Below, piece by piece: positions 1-10,087 of a stretch of 64,000 bases of DNA. Where the stretch lies: contig JAYEVE010000632.1 of the NCBI GenBank assembly GCA_036346375.1, positions 62,001 to 126,000 of the forward strand, in the 5' to 3' direction. A program made the translations under genes and the position numbers. The first letter of the stretch is position 1. Every line of letters begins with the position of its first letter. This stretch comes from Guadua angustifolia. Its lineage: Eukaryota; Streptophyta; Magnoliopsida; Poales; Poaceae. A model generated the notes under the pieces. It did not search any database. It saw only the letters and a list, made by a program, of their open reading frames with translations, and had not been told where the DNA came from.

Positions 1-1062
1 CCGGAGAAGATCGAGGCCATCGAGAAGATGCGACCACCGAGCTCGGTAAGAGAAGTACAAACCCTGACCGGGCGTATGGCAGCCCTGAGCCGTTTATTTC
101 GGTCCGTGAGCGCTGCTTGCCCTTCTTCAGCACGCTTGCAGACACGAGGGCTTTGTGCCGACGGGACGGCTTAATCGCTCCTTCGAGGAGCTAAGCAAGA
201 CTGCCCGCCCTCCGATCTTGGCCACGCCAAAGTCAGGAGCCACTCTGTTATACCTCGCCGCGACACCCCAGTGCCGTAAGCGCTGTCTTTTGTCGAGCGG
301 GAAGGACACAGTCACGTCCGCAGATATTACGTCGCCAAGTCTTACACGGACCAAAGGAGCACTACCGAGGTCCGAAGCTCTTATACTGCCGCTTGTATCC
401 TCGAGAAGCTACGCCACTACTTCCAAGCTCACAAGGTCGCCGTCCCGACCCGTTTCCGCTTAGGAGATCCTAAGAACCGGACGCCACAGTCGGACAAAAA
501 GTGGGCCATGGAACTTGCGAGTTCGATGTCCACTTCATCACAAGACGGCGATTAAGTCCTGTGTTCGCGAATTTTGTGGCGTAATGGGCGAACCCCGCCC
601 ACCCGCCACGAATCACCGAATCTGGGCCCGCCATTGGACCATGTATTGACGGCTCCGAGCATTGAACGCTCGAAATGGCGTTGCCTTGGTGTCCCCCAAG
701 GGACCGTCTCCAATACGTCATCCATTACACTTCGCCGCAACCAATAACGCGGCGGAGTATGAAGGCCTCTTGGCCGGGCCCCGAGCATGCAAAGCTCTCG
801 GAGTCCAAAGACTAACTGTGAAGGGCGATTCACAACTCGTCGTCAACCAAGTAAACAAGGAGTATCGTTGTTCGATCACTCAATGGCGCTTTACTTGGTT
901 GAAGTGAGGAAGATGGAGCGTACTTTAGAAATTTCAAGTACTCTACATCCCTGTGAAGGACAATTCCCTGGCCGACCAACTTTCTAAGGCCGGTTCCTCT
1001 CCGGGGGCGCTCATCGAGCATCTGCACAAGCCCTCCATTCCTCTCAGAGGAGGCACCCACTG
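1..1062 (+). pseudogene. pol: gypsy pol remnant: RT C-terminus, connection and RNase H
   Basis: Frame 1 at the left edge reads KIEAIEKMRPPSSVREVQ then LTGRMAALSR, the usual region downstream of the RT palm in grass gypsy elements. The frame is soon lost. Around 155-300 another frame reads VPTGRLNRSFEEL and ILATPKSGATLL. Around 400-460 LRHYFQAHKVAVPTRF marks the connection region. An RNase H-like stretch at 725-880 contains ATNNAAEYEGLLAG and LTVKGDSQLVVNQV, and 940-1000 gives YIPVKDNSLADQLSKA in a third frame. At least five frame changes and several stops are present, so no functional enzyme is encoded. Confidence 0.8.
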
Positions 1063-1175
1063 ATGCCCGCCCCACCCGGGCGCCAGCCGAGCATCCTGAC
1101 AAGCCCTCCATTCCTCTCAGAGGTGGCACAAGAGACGGCGGTAACGTCTCCTTCCTCGAGCAAGGTGCAGATTGG

Positions 1176-2400
1176 ATGGCGCCATTCATTCAATACCTTG
1201 CCCACGGGACATTGCCCGAGGAAGAAGCCGAGCGTTCCCGGCTGCAAAGGCGGTCATCTGTCTACAAGTTAGTAGACGGCGCCTTGTACCGCAAAGGTGC
1301 ACTTGGAGTCCTCTCCAAGTGCATATCCCGAGAAGAGGGCGAATACCTTCTCAGAGACATCCATGAGGGCATGTGCGGAGCGCACTCGTCCTTCCGGACG
1401 CTCGTAAGCAAGGCATTCCGGCTAGGATACTACTGGCCAACAGCGCTAGACGACGCTCGGGCAATCGTGGCAACTTGTCAGGCGTGCCAGTACCACGCCC
1501 GTAAGTCCCACCCACCAACAGACGCTCATGCACCATCCCGCTCTGGTGGCGTTCTCGACTGGGGCCGATATCCTGCCCTTCCCCGAGGTCGAAAGGGTTG
1601 CAAATTTTTGCTCGTCGCCATCGACACTTTCTCCAAGTGGATCGAGGCCGAGCCAGTTTCAACCATTACGGCTCAAGCAACCCGAAGATTTTTTCGCAGT
1701 AACGTAGTGACACGCTTTGGGATACCCAATCGTCTCATCACGGACAACGGCACTCAGTTCACGGAGTTTATTTGAGCCCATCTGCGAGGACATCGGAACA
1801 AAGATCTGTTTCGCCTCCGTGGCCCATCCACAGAGCAACGGAGCGGCCGAAAGGGCAAATGGACAGATACTCCAAGGGATCAAGAAAAGGGTCTTCAAAG
1901 ACCTCTCCCGGCAAGGCGGGTCGTGGGTAGACGAGCTCCCATCCGTCCTTTGGTCCATACGCACCACCGCAAGCCGAGCTACAGGAGAAACGCCCTTCCA
2001 GCTCGTATACGGTGCCGAGGCCGTCCTCCCCACCGAAATCGTGCTCGGATCCCCAAGAGTGCACTTGGCCGACCACATCCACCAAGGCCGAGAACGTCGC
2101 CTCGACCTCGACCTCGCCGAAGAAGCCCGCCTAAAGGCACAGCTCCGATCAGCTGTCTACCAGCAAACCCTTCGCAAGCACGCGGCCAAGACAAGACGAC
2201 TCGAGCTCTACTGGTCGGCGACCTTGTCCTACGATTTAATCCAGACACGCCAAAGGCCAACAAACTTTCCCTAAATGGGAGGGACCATTCACGGTCCGTT
2301 ACAGTGTCACGCCCGGGGCCATCCGCTTTTGCAACAAAGGACGGCCGCGAGCTCCCGAATTCATGGAACATCGACCAATTGCGCAAGTTCTACGCCTAGG
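1176..2400 (+). pseudogene. pol: gypsy integrase remnant
   Basis: An H2C2 zinc-binding region lies at about 1360-1510 (HEGMCGAHSS then CQACQYHARKSHPP), followed by the integrase core. The catalytic triad is visible: D in AIDTFSKWIEAEP (about 1620), D in LITDNGTQF (about 1740) and E in NGAAERANGQ (about 1835). The first frame stops at 1775, just after the second Asp, and the rest continues in a different frame from 1717 to 2274, so a frameshift separates the second and third catalytic residues. The tail after 2100 contains EARLKAQLRSAVYQQ, typical of the gypsy integrase C-terminus, and changes frame again. The triad is present in sequence but not on one polypeptide. Confidence 0.85.
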
Positions 2401-2754
2401 ATCATGTTCCATGTAGCATTACAATGTAAATTCACAACCTTCCCTACTGCAACGATACATCTCTAAATCGTGCAAATCTCTTTCTTTCGCCGCCTCAAGT
2501 CACCTTGCACGATGGCACAGGGCGCCACGGCTACCAAACCGGCCGCAAATTTTTTCTCTTTTCACCAAGAAGGTTCTAGTCTCGATTTAATAGACAAACC
2601 CCGGATGGCTCGAGAATTAATTCCGCTAGCGCGATTGGCGATCCACACCACATCTACCAGACCCGGAGACCTCCCTACACACGACCACGCTCGCAGCCTA
2701 ACGATGCGCAAGCTAAGTGTTGGGAAACTGCAGGACGCACATGCTTCCCCTCCT

Positions 2755-3595
2755 GCGAATTTTCGCGCTTCTTCTTCATCTCTCCTGCGAACAAGCTCAT
2801 GCTCGCAAGCCAGGAACACGAGCTTAGTTCGCAGCGGGCGAATAATAGCTTAATTTTCGCTTCTTCTTCATCTCTCCTGCGAACAAGCTCATGCTCGCAA
2901 GCCAGGAACACGAGCTTAGTTCGCAGCGGGGGCAGATAATAGCGAATTTTCGCGCTTCTCCTTCATCTCTCCTGCGAACAAACTCATGCTCGCAAGCCAG
3001 GAACACGAGCTTAGTTCGCAGCGGGGGCAGATAATAGCGAATTTTCGCGCTTCTTCTTCATCTCTCCTGCGAACAAGCTCATGCTCGCAAGCCAGGAACA
3101 CGAGCTTAGTTCGCAGCGGGGGCAGATAATAGCGAATTTTCGCGCTTCTTCTTCATCTCTCCTGCGAACAAGCTCATGCTCGCAAGCCAAGAACACGAGC
3201 TTAGTTCGCAGCGGGGGCAGATAATAGCGAATTTTCGCGCTTCTTCTTCTTCTCTCCTACGAACAAGCTCATGCTCGCAAGCCGAGAACACGAGCTTAGT
3301 TCGCGCGAAGCGAATAATAGCGGAATTTCGCGCTTCTTCTTCATCTCTCCTACGAACAAGCTCATGCTCGCAAGCCAGGAACACGAGCTTAGTTCGCAGC
3401 GGGGGCAGATAATAGCGAATTTTCACGCTTCTTCTTCATCTCTCCTGCGAACAAGCTCATGCTCGCAAGCCAGGAACACGAGCTTAGTTCGCAGCGGGGG
3501 CAGATAATAGCGAATTCTCGCTCTCCTTCATCTCTCCTGCGAACAAACTCATGCTCGCAAGCCAGGAGCACGAGCTTAGTTCGCAGCGGGCCCGG
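2755..3595 (+). repeat. Tandem repeat, about 95 bp x 9, each unit with an inverted repeat
   Basis: The marker string GCTCGCAAGCC recurs at 2801, 2893, 2988, 3083, 3178, 3273, 3366, 3461 and 3553, giving spacings of 92-95 bp. Each unit holds a 12-bp left arm GCGAACAAGCTC and a right arm GAGCTTAGTTCGC, complementary except for one extra A, separated by about 20 bases. Units are nearly identical in the middle (3000-3240) and diverge at the ends. The array lies in the spacer between pol and the antisense ORF, where plant Tat elements often carry tandem repeats. A 95-bp period is not a multiple of three, so ORFs across it are incidental. Confidence 0.95.
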
Positions 3596-3866
3596 GTAGG
3601 AGCGAGATATTTTGCGCTAGCACATCAAGATCACAAAGTGGCGATCCGCGACGAGTCCGCTCCTATTTCAAGCTTACATTTGGACCTAGGTCGCCTGACG
3701 ATCGACCTAATGTAAGCTACGCTTTCTCGCAAAGAAAGGCAAAAGAAAGCCCGAAAAAGGGGCATCGCCACAAACATAACACTCAAGCAAAGAAAATTCG
3801 CTATTATAGTCGTCATCCGCTAAACAGTTATCTAAAAAGACAAGAAGCAAAAAAAAATACACAACT

Positions 3867-4697
3867 CTACACACCGGGCTTCGCCCCCCTAAGAGCTGCG
3901 GAGAGCTTTTGTCTATACTCGGCAATCTTGGCCTCAAGATCGATCAACTTCCGCCGAGCCTCGCGACCTTCGCGGGCTTCCTCGCGAAGCTGCTCGACCT
4001 CTTCCTTGTCTTGGTCGGCAAGGGTGGCGGCCGTTTTTGCCGCCTGCTCGAGATCAGCCACCTTGGCCTTCAGGACTCGAGCATGCTGTTTTTCCTTATC
4101 AAAGCTTTGCTCGAGACCAAGGACCCTGTCCCGGCTAAGGAACAGGTCCTTCTCCAACTGGCCAGCACTCCGCTTCCATCGCTCCAGCTCTTCCCCGGCC
4201 AGGCGCGACACCTCGAGCTCACCACCTTGGTCTCGAGGCTCAAGGCGGCTTTGCTTCCCGTTGGAGTTCTGCTCGAGCCTTTGGACCTCGCCCTTGCTAA
4301 GGACAAGGTCCCTCTCCGCCAGGCTAACAGTTTGCTTCGACCGCTCCAGTTCTTGCTCGAGCCCGAGCGCCTTCTCCACGGTAGCGGCAGCACCTTCCTT
4401 GGTTTGGCGGGAGTAAGACCTTTCTCGCTCAAATCGACTCGAGCTCGGCGATCCGCTTGATTCTGCATCACTCCTCCGCCCGCGACACCTTTTTACGAGC
4501 GGGTTGTTCGCAAGCTTAAGGTCCCTCACCTTCTCCTCCAGCCTCTCGATCCGGCCCTTGCTTTCTTCATATAATCGGGCCACGACGTCGGGAACGACCA
4601 ACACCTCTTCGAAGTTAGCCAAGGTCCTTTCGAGAAGCTGCAGGCAGAGAAGCTCTAAGCAAAAATCCCTCCGGAGGAGCCCGAAGAAGAAAACCAC
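3867..4697 (-). pseudogene. Antisense ORF of Tat-type gypsy element, coiled-coil C-terminal part
   Basis: A 276-residue minus-strand frame, oriented opposite to pol. From about residue 85 to the end it is rich in Glu, Lys, Leu, Arg and Gln with heptad-like spacing (for example VEKALGLEQELERSKQ and QLEKDLFLSRDRV), predicting a long coiled coil. The middle carries a Ser/Arg-rich low-complexity stretch. It is the 3' portion of a longer antisense ORF whose N-terminal domain is recognisable at 6180-6860. Such antisense ORFs are known in grass Tat elements; their function is unknown. This part is open, but the complete ORF is broken upstream. Confidence 0.65.
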
Positions 4698-4715
4698 TGC
4701 GGAGGCGAAGCATTC

Positions 4716-5453
4716 TCACCTGGGCAACATCGCACGCAGTTCTGCCGAATCGCCGAAAATCTTCCCGCCTATATCATCAAGCGGGCAGGTGCGACAAGCC
4801 CGGAATCTTGAAAAAGGCGGGTTGGTCGAGGAGGACGAATCTTCCCCTTGGGGCTGGAGGTCGCCCCTGGGCACCAAGCCCCACTCCTGGGCGGCGCTCT
4901 CGCTCAGGGTGTTTTCGCTATCCGCTTGAGAGCGCTGCCGCCAAGGGCGATCTTCCGTCGCGAATAATGTGCCGCTTGAAGTGTACGATCTCGCCCGGGC
5001 AGTAACTCGCCGGGGCTTCACGCCCTCACCCCGGGCTAGCGTTTCGACCAGAGGCACCATGGCCCCTTGAGCGACCTCCTTGCTCGGGGCTTCGGGATCG
5101 GCCTTCTCCCTTCCGTCGGAGCCCTCCGCTGCTCCCTCGCCTTCGGCCATCGCGATGTCAACGGCCTCGGAGATCACGACGCCTAAGGCACGGCAGGCAA
5201 TCTCGTGAGCCATTCTGCGATAGTCCGGGGAGGGCCTACGAGCTACTTCCACCCACGTCGGAGGAGTGGGGTCAGCCCGGGCGCGCAAAACAAGGAGCAG
5301 AAGAATCAAAGCAAAGGCAGGGCAAGGGTCACGGCTCACCTTCGGCCTGCGCCCCGCTATCGCCTGCGGGCGGACTGGTCGCCGCCAGGACCACCAGCTC
5401 GGCTTTCTTCTCGGCAGCCCGGGTGATCCTTGCCAATTTAGGGTCAACATCAT
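4716..5453 (-). pseudogene. Antisense ORF of Tat-type gypsy element, middle part
   Basis: A 245-residue minus-strand open frame between the coiled-coil part and the N-terminal part of the antisense ORF. It is rich in Ala, Glu, Arg and Ser. The segment PTPPTWVEVARRPSPDYRRM resembles the middle of antisense gypsy ORFs in grasses, upstream of the coiled coil. Its end at 4716 is in a different frame from the next part, so at least one frameshift separates them. The first part of this frame (5453-5300) may be out of register, because overlapping minus frames there look equally plausible. Confidence 0.45.
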
Positions 5454-6179
5454 CCATGTCGACCCCCACCAAAGATCTTGGCGGATGCGGACTCTGCCAC
5501 GAGGGCTCCCCGACTAACGATCCGAACTCCCGGGCTTTCGCGGCTCGAGCAAGTTGGTCCTTCACGTCGGCGAGCTCCCTCTCCAGCGCCTTCCGCTCGA
5601 TCTCGCACCATTCCCTTGATCAATCTCCCTCCGCGATTTGTTCGATTTGAACCTCAGTTATAATTTTCACCAAAGCCTCAGCGGCTTATTCTCCTTCCGA
5701 TCGGCGACTCCATGTGCGTTTGGTGGGCTTTGCGTGCCGCTTGTTTCTTCGACGTCCCGGCGCACACCACAGGAGGCCTCTTGCCCTTTCCTTTTTGGCC
5801 TTGGCATTGGGACGAAAGCACCCGCCGCCACTCGCCTTGGATTTGCTGCCACGCCTGGGCCCAAAGCGGTTCTTTCTCGCCAAAGGAAGATAGGGCTGTC
5901 GGCCGGGCCCGCATTACCCCGAGCATGAGTGGTCGAATGCCTACCACGCCGCTTCGCCGAGCACGCTCATGAACTTGGCGCTTCGCCGAGCTCCTTGCCC
6001 TTGGGGGTCCCGAACATCTCACCGACCCTCTTCTCCACCCAGTCGAAGCCCGGGGCTGGCGTCGCATTGCGCGAAGGAGTTAGCATAAGTCCGAGCAAAG
6101 ACGCTGCGTGATACGTAACCGACGCAAGTCGAGGAGCGCACGGATGGAGCTTGCGGTAACGCCGTCCCACCCGCCGACC

Positions 6180-6860
6180 TCAAGAACGGGTACTCTCCTC
6201 CTCGAGGGATATCTGTTCGCAGAAGTCGCGGACGATGTCTCGCCCGGTGAGCCCCATGTCCGAAGCTCGTGGATCATCATCAGGGCCCGCTCCTCGTCGG
6301 GGCTGGCCGGCCAGTGCGGCGTCTCGGTGCTGGGCGCCGCCTCCTGTAACGCAAAAAGGCTCTCTGCGGCTTCCGCAGTAAAACGATGGTCCGCCCACCT
6401 CATGACTTGAGTCCTTGAGGGTGAAGACGGGGAAGTCGTACGGGCGGACGGGCCTCAAGCGGAAATATAGAGCACCGGTGACGGAAGCACCGCCGGTGCG
6501 GAAAAGGTTGTAGAAATGGAAGAAAAGATTGGGCGTGGGGGAGACGCCCACGAAGCCCTCGCAGAGGTGGGCGAAGACGTTCAAGACAAGGATCGAGTTG
6601 GGGTTTAGGTGTGTGACCTCGCACTGGCATTGCTCGAGCACTCCTCCCACGAAGTCGCTCTCGGGCAGCCGGAGCCCATTGACGGTGTAGAGGTCGCACG
6701 AGATTATCTCATCACCGCGCGGCGTCGGGGCTCCTTCGCCCTCCGGGATCCTCCAGGAGAGAGGGTCCAGATACCCAAGCTCTCGCAGCCTGGAGCGCTC
6801 CGCCGTGATTTTGCTTATGCCAACCGAGCCATGGGGCGATTTAAGAAGGAAGGGCTTTTA
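6180..6860 (-). pseudogene. Antisense ORF N-terminal domain (putative gypsy-type transposon domain)
   Basis: Reading right to left, minus frames give DEIISCDLYTVNGLRLPESD then HLNPNSILVLNVFAHLCEGF and VGVSPTPNLFFHFYNLF. This matches the family named 'putative gypsy type transposon' (Pfam Transposase_28), whose hallmark is a Leu-rich stretch, LxPNxIL, VxxHLCEAFLG and PxxxLFxxFF. The domain belongs to the antisense ORF of Tat elements. The longest unbroken piece is 156 residues (6180-6650); upstream and downstream parts are in other frames. From 5560 to 6180 the minus strand continues this ORF in badly broken frames that I cannot place. Confidence 0.7.
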
Positions 6861-7284
6861 CAGAAGGAAGTCTGGAGTTGATCGGTTTTCAAGGAAAATT
6901 TGTCGCAAACGGTGAGAGAAGGAAGGGGAGCAGATTGAAGCGTCTCACGGATACTTTTGGGCGGAGAAGTTTAATGACTAAGGGAGGCGGTTGATTGCCA
7001 ACGCGTGCTGCTGGTCCCCCGGGGAGGCCCAGCGAGGCCCATTTTCCAAAAAAGCTGTCAGAGCCACGCCGCAAGGCTTCGCGAAGAAGGAACCGAATTT
7101 TCCCGCCTCCTGCCAGAAGCGCTTGCTTACCCGGCCTCGATGGTTCGCCGCTCGATCGGCGCGCTTTCCCCGAGCATGGCGCTCCGGGGGCGCCTCGGGA
7201 GCCATTCGCCGCATGATTCCAACCCCTCTCCAAGAAGTCTAGAGGCTTAAGGTGGAGGCCTCGCCAAGGCCTTTTTCCCCCTTT

Positions 7285-7300
7285 AGCCTCGGGGGCTAGC
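7285..7300 (+). other. Polypurine tract region of the gypsy element
   Basis: The sequence just before the LTR contains a G-run (CTCGGGGGCTAGC) abutting TGTCGGGG. A G-rich tract directly upstream of the 3' LTR is where plus-strand priming is expected. The tract is interrupted by pyrimidines, so it is either degenerate or of the impure type seen in Tat elements. Confidence 0.5.
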
Positions 7301-8025
7301 TGTCGGGGATTGGATATACTGTACCAAGACGACCATCGAAGCCCCGCGCCAACCGACCAAGCTCTTGCCCGCTTGACGGCGCTACTCGACCTTCGCTAGC
7401 CCGGCCATGAGCTACCCTGTTTTCCCCATCAAGTGCGCCTTCGAGCAAGCCAAGCCGGGAGGCCACGACAAGGCGACGTGGCATTTAATGCGTAGTGGCT
7501 CGAGAAGATCAGGCGCCCGGGATCTGCGCTGCCACGGTCCGCGGCCCTCGAATCGCGCTTATCAGACCCACGCCTGGCGTGGCGGCGGCGGTGGCGCGCC
7601 ATCGTGATCGCGCCACGCTCACCACGAGAGCACGCCTGTAATTAATTGTTTGTCTCCTGTAATCCTCTATAAATACCTCCTCCCCACGACGGATGGGGGG
7701 GGACTCTGGGCACTACACACACACATTCACTGACTAACTTCACTTGCCCACGGGAGCCCCTAGGGGTACTCAAGGCTCCCCGAGCAAGCATCCTGTAACC
7801 CATTTTCCTTGCATAATAGTGTAATCACTGGACGTAGGGCTATTATCTCTTCCGTGAGAGGCCCGAACCAGGTTAAAAACGACCCCCTGTGTGCCACTTG
7901 CTGCTTGTGTACCCCGTTCCTTTGTTCGCACGCTCAGACGCTTAACCCTTTATGAAAAGGGCCCTAAGTCGATCCCCCATTCGACAAGTAAGCTCGGCGG
8001 GGGACCCGTTCCCGAATCGTCGACA
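7301..8025 (+). repeat. 3' LTR of the Tat-like gypsy element (725 bp)
   Basis: Starts TGTCGGGG and ends CGTCGACA, a TG...CA pair with near-complementary ends. It contains a TATA box TATAAAT at 7668-7674. Downstream are CTGTAACCC and a C-rich, gene-poor stretch of LTR type. The other LTR is outside the window, so boundaries rest on the terminal dinucleotides and the preceding G-rich tract. Expected TSD after the LTR would be GGGTC, which cannot be tested here. Confidence 0.75.
7668..7674 (+). promoter_or_regulatory. TATA box in gypsy 3' LTR
   Basis: TATAAAT within CCTCTATAAATACCTCC, about 370 bp into the LTR and followed by C/A-rich sequence typical of plant transcription start regions. In a retrotransposon it would drive the full-length RNA from the 5' LTR; from this LTR it could read out into the flank towards gene A. 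Confidence 0.6.
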
Positions 8026-8133
8026 GGGTCCAAAAATGAAATTTCAAACCTTGACCCTATCACCTCTATAAATCCTAATAGCTCTGCTCTCATGTTCTGT
8101 CTATGAGCAACTAGTGTGGCGTGGAATATCCAA

Positions 8134-8723
8134 ACTAGGGCCCAGTTCGGGATAGCTTATGATTGTGCGGATTATGGATTATAGCCAACTATCTGGAGAA
8201 ACGACTGCCCGAAGAATCCGCTGGCCGAAGAATCCTCTCGTTCGGTAATCTTGATTATTGATGGCTTCAGGCAGCAGCGCAAGAGGGGCGGAGATCGGGC
8301 GTCGGGGCGTCGAAAGAGGGCGGAGGGGCCTCAGGCGAGCAGAGGAGCAAGCAGCGGGCATCGAGGGGAGGAGCTTGGGTGGAGGGGCCTCAAGCAGAGG
8401 GGTTGGCGAGTGGAGGAGCTTGGGCGGGCAAGCGAAGGAGCTCGGGCAGGCGAAGGAGCGGGCTGCGGGGTTGGGTGGAGGAGCTTGGTGGAGTGGCCTC
8501 AGGCGAAAGGTCCAACGGGCGAAGGTGCATGCCCGGCCTCCTCGCGTGCTTATGGAGAATCAGCCATTTTCCCAGAGAAGCTGCCCCTAGGCTGATTCTG
8601 ATTTTATGTGTAAAGGCTGATTCTGATTGTGGGAGAAGCTATTTATAATCCCACTGTTCAGCAAACAATTTACTTTTATTTTAGGCAGAAGCTGTCTATA
8701 AGCTGATACACGGGCATAGCCCT
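8134..8723. mobile_element. Possible MITE-like element with GA/GC-rich filler
   Basis: The left end GGGCCCAGTTCGGGATAGC is followed by CTTATGATTGTGCGGATT, and the right end, reversed, reads GGCTATGCCCGTGTATC then AGCTTATAGACAGCTTC. The ends are imperfectly complementary and flanked by CTA on both sides. 'Gattatagccaactatctgg' style sequence is common in grass MITEs. The interior 8258-8560 is strongly purine-rich with repeats of GGAGGAGCTTGGG. No transposase is visible. The call is weak because the terminal match is poor. Confidence 0.3.
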
Positions 8724-8724
8724 A

Positions 8725-9115
8725 GGTGGGATCGAGCAGCATCCTGGAAAATTCCTTCTTGTACCTCTCCATCAATTTTAGTAGCAAATTAAGACGTGTT
8801 TCTTGGGAATATCCCCCGCTATTTCCTCGTTAATTCCCCGCCTCTATTCTTCCCCTCTTTTTCATGGTTGGTGACTCACACAGAAGTATTTCAGCTGCAC
8901 GAACTAATCATAAATAAGTAGTGCTTACTGCTTAGTCCCTGCCCGGTAGATGCCCTCAAGTCTTATTCTACTGATTCATACAATTTCGTTTCAACATCTT
9001 CATCCTTACTTTCTGATCTTGGCCCATACATTCTTGTCCAATTCGTTTCACCATCTTGCATCAGCTGGCAGCTAGCACACTCGAGCGCTTGACCCCAGAT
9101 CCAGAAGCTGGAAAG
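8725..9115 (+). repeat. Duplicated upstream/leader sequence of the gene A family (copy 1)
   Basis: GGATCGAGCAGCATCCTGG starts a stretch repeated upstream of gene B (36305 on) and in part at 21730-21850. The segment from about 8882 (AAGTATTTCAGCTGCACGAA) to 9085 is repeated again at about 9825-10025, directly before gene A. In this copy the TATA-like element has become CATAAATAAG. It ends in AGCTGGAAAG followed by GTAAGCGAG at 9116, a good plant splice donor, so it may be an old first exon and promoter. Confidence 0.75.
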
Positions 9116-9820
9116 GTAAGCGAGATACATAGATAGTACGTGCTACATATGGTGAGCTAGCTCATACTAGTTACTAACCTCACTCAGATCTTGTTCTCTG
9201 TCTCCAGATACTCTGCAGGTTAGGCGAGCGAGCTTTTTAAGGTACTCCATCTTACCACTCTAGAGGTAAGAGAATATTTAAATCTGAGCCGATGATTGAT
9301 TGAACTAGTATTGGCCTAATGCAGATAACTACCTACTAATTAAGTTGCACCTAAAATAGTAATGTATCTATTTCGCATATCTTTCCATGCCAAACCATTG
9401 TAATCCTGCTTAAACAATCGATATTTTCTTGCAAGGATAAATGATCGATATCATCCAAAAGCTATTTGTTTATAATCAAAACACACCATATATGGTCACA
9501 TTGATCTTGCACAAATTTGGTTCAAATAGATGCAAAAGAAAATATACGGATGTCATTTATTTGCTAAATATGAAATCTGTATTCCAGAATAATTTGAAAT
9601 ATAAAATGATATATATTTTTAATATAATATTTAAATTTTTTTTACAATAGGTGAAACCAAAATCTGGTTTGGTTTTTGAAATTAACTATAGAACTCAATA
9701 GGAATTTGGAAATTTCAAAGTAATAGTTGTCTTATATCGGTGTTAGAATCGTCACTTTTCTGGCTCTCTGACAAACCTTTTTTCTGCAAATCTGGCCCTG
9801 TTTTTCATTGTTTGTGACTC
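9116..9820 (+). other. Intergenic or leader-intron stretch, AT-rich
   Basis: No gene is recognised. The stretch begins with a splice-donor-like GTAAGCGAG and becomes very AT-rich after 9350. The 69-residue frame at 9441-9650 is low-complexity (Ile, Tyr, Asn, Lys) and unconvincing. It could be a leader intron of gene A, with acceptor near 10056, or intergenic sequence inserted between two leader copies. Confidence 0.4.
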
Positions 9821-9853
9821 ACACAGAAGTATTTCAGCTACACGAACTAATCG

Positions 9854-9860
9854 TATATAA
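9854..9860 (+). promoter_or_regulatory. TATA box of gene A
   Basis: TATATAA in ATCGTATATAAGTAGTGC, about 230 bp upstream of the first in-frame ATG of gene A. The same element occurs in the same context upstream of gene B (36493-36499), and is degraded in the detached copies at 8911 and 21815. Conservation only before the two intact ORFs supports it as the functional TATA box. A T-rich run ending in GATCGAGCAG at 10056 resembles a 3' splice site, so a leader intron is possible. Confidence 0.6.
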
Positions 9861-10087
9861 GTAGTGCTTAGTCCCTGCTCGCTATATGCCCTCAGTCTTG
9901 TTCTACTGATTCATACAATTTTGTTTCACCATCTTCATCCATACTCCCTGATCTTGATCCATACATACTTGTCCAATTCGTTTCACCGTCTTGCATCAGC
10001 TGCCAGCTAGCACAATCGAGTGCTTTAATTCTTTTTTTTTTCCCCTGATCGAGCAGGGGAATTCCTGAAATCGCCGTGCCTAAATTA

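Larger units (their letters stand above)
1..8025 (+). mobile_element. Ty3/gypsy retrotransposon, Tat-like lineage, 3' part, decayed
   Basis: The left edge falls inside reverse transcriptase, so the 5' LTR, gag and most of pol lie outside the window. Visible in order are the C-terminal end of RT, an RNase H-like domain, an integrase, a tandem-repeat spacer, remnants of an antisense ORF, a polypurine tract and a 3' LTR ending in CGACA at 8025. An antisense ORF between integrase and the 3' LTR is known from Tat-clade elements of plants. Every coding part is broken by frameshifts or stops, so the copy is inactive. Lineage is inferred from the order of parts and recognisable protein motifs, not from a tree. 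Confidence 0.85.

Noticed and set aside
2755..3595. CRISPR-like array of regular repeats
   Set aside because: Units are contiguous 92-95 bp repeats without unique spacers, in a plant retrotransposon.
3909..4460. 183-residue plus-strand ORF
   Set aside because: It is the complement of the antisense coiled-coil ORF, whose codon pattern explains the open frame.
8251..8648. Overlapping open frames of 80-114 residues
   Set aside because: Purine-rich low-complexity sequence leaves three frames open at once; no motif in any.
10076..10087. Start of gene A (and gene B at 36725) at GTG
   Set aside because: Nuclear genes normally start at ATG; the next in-frame ATG, in both paralogues, is four codons downstream.
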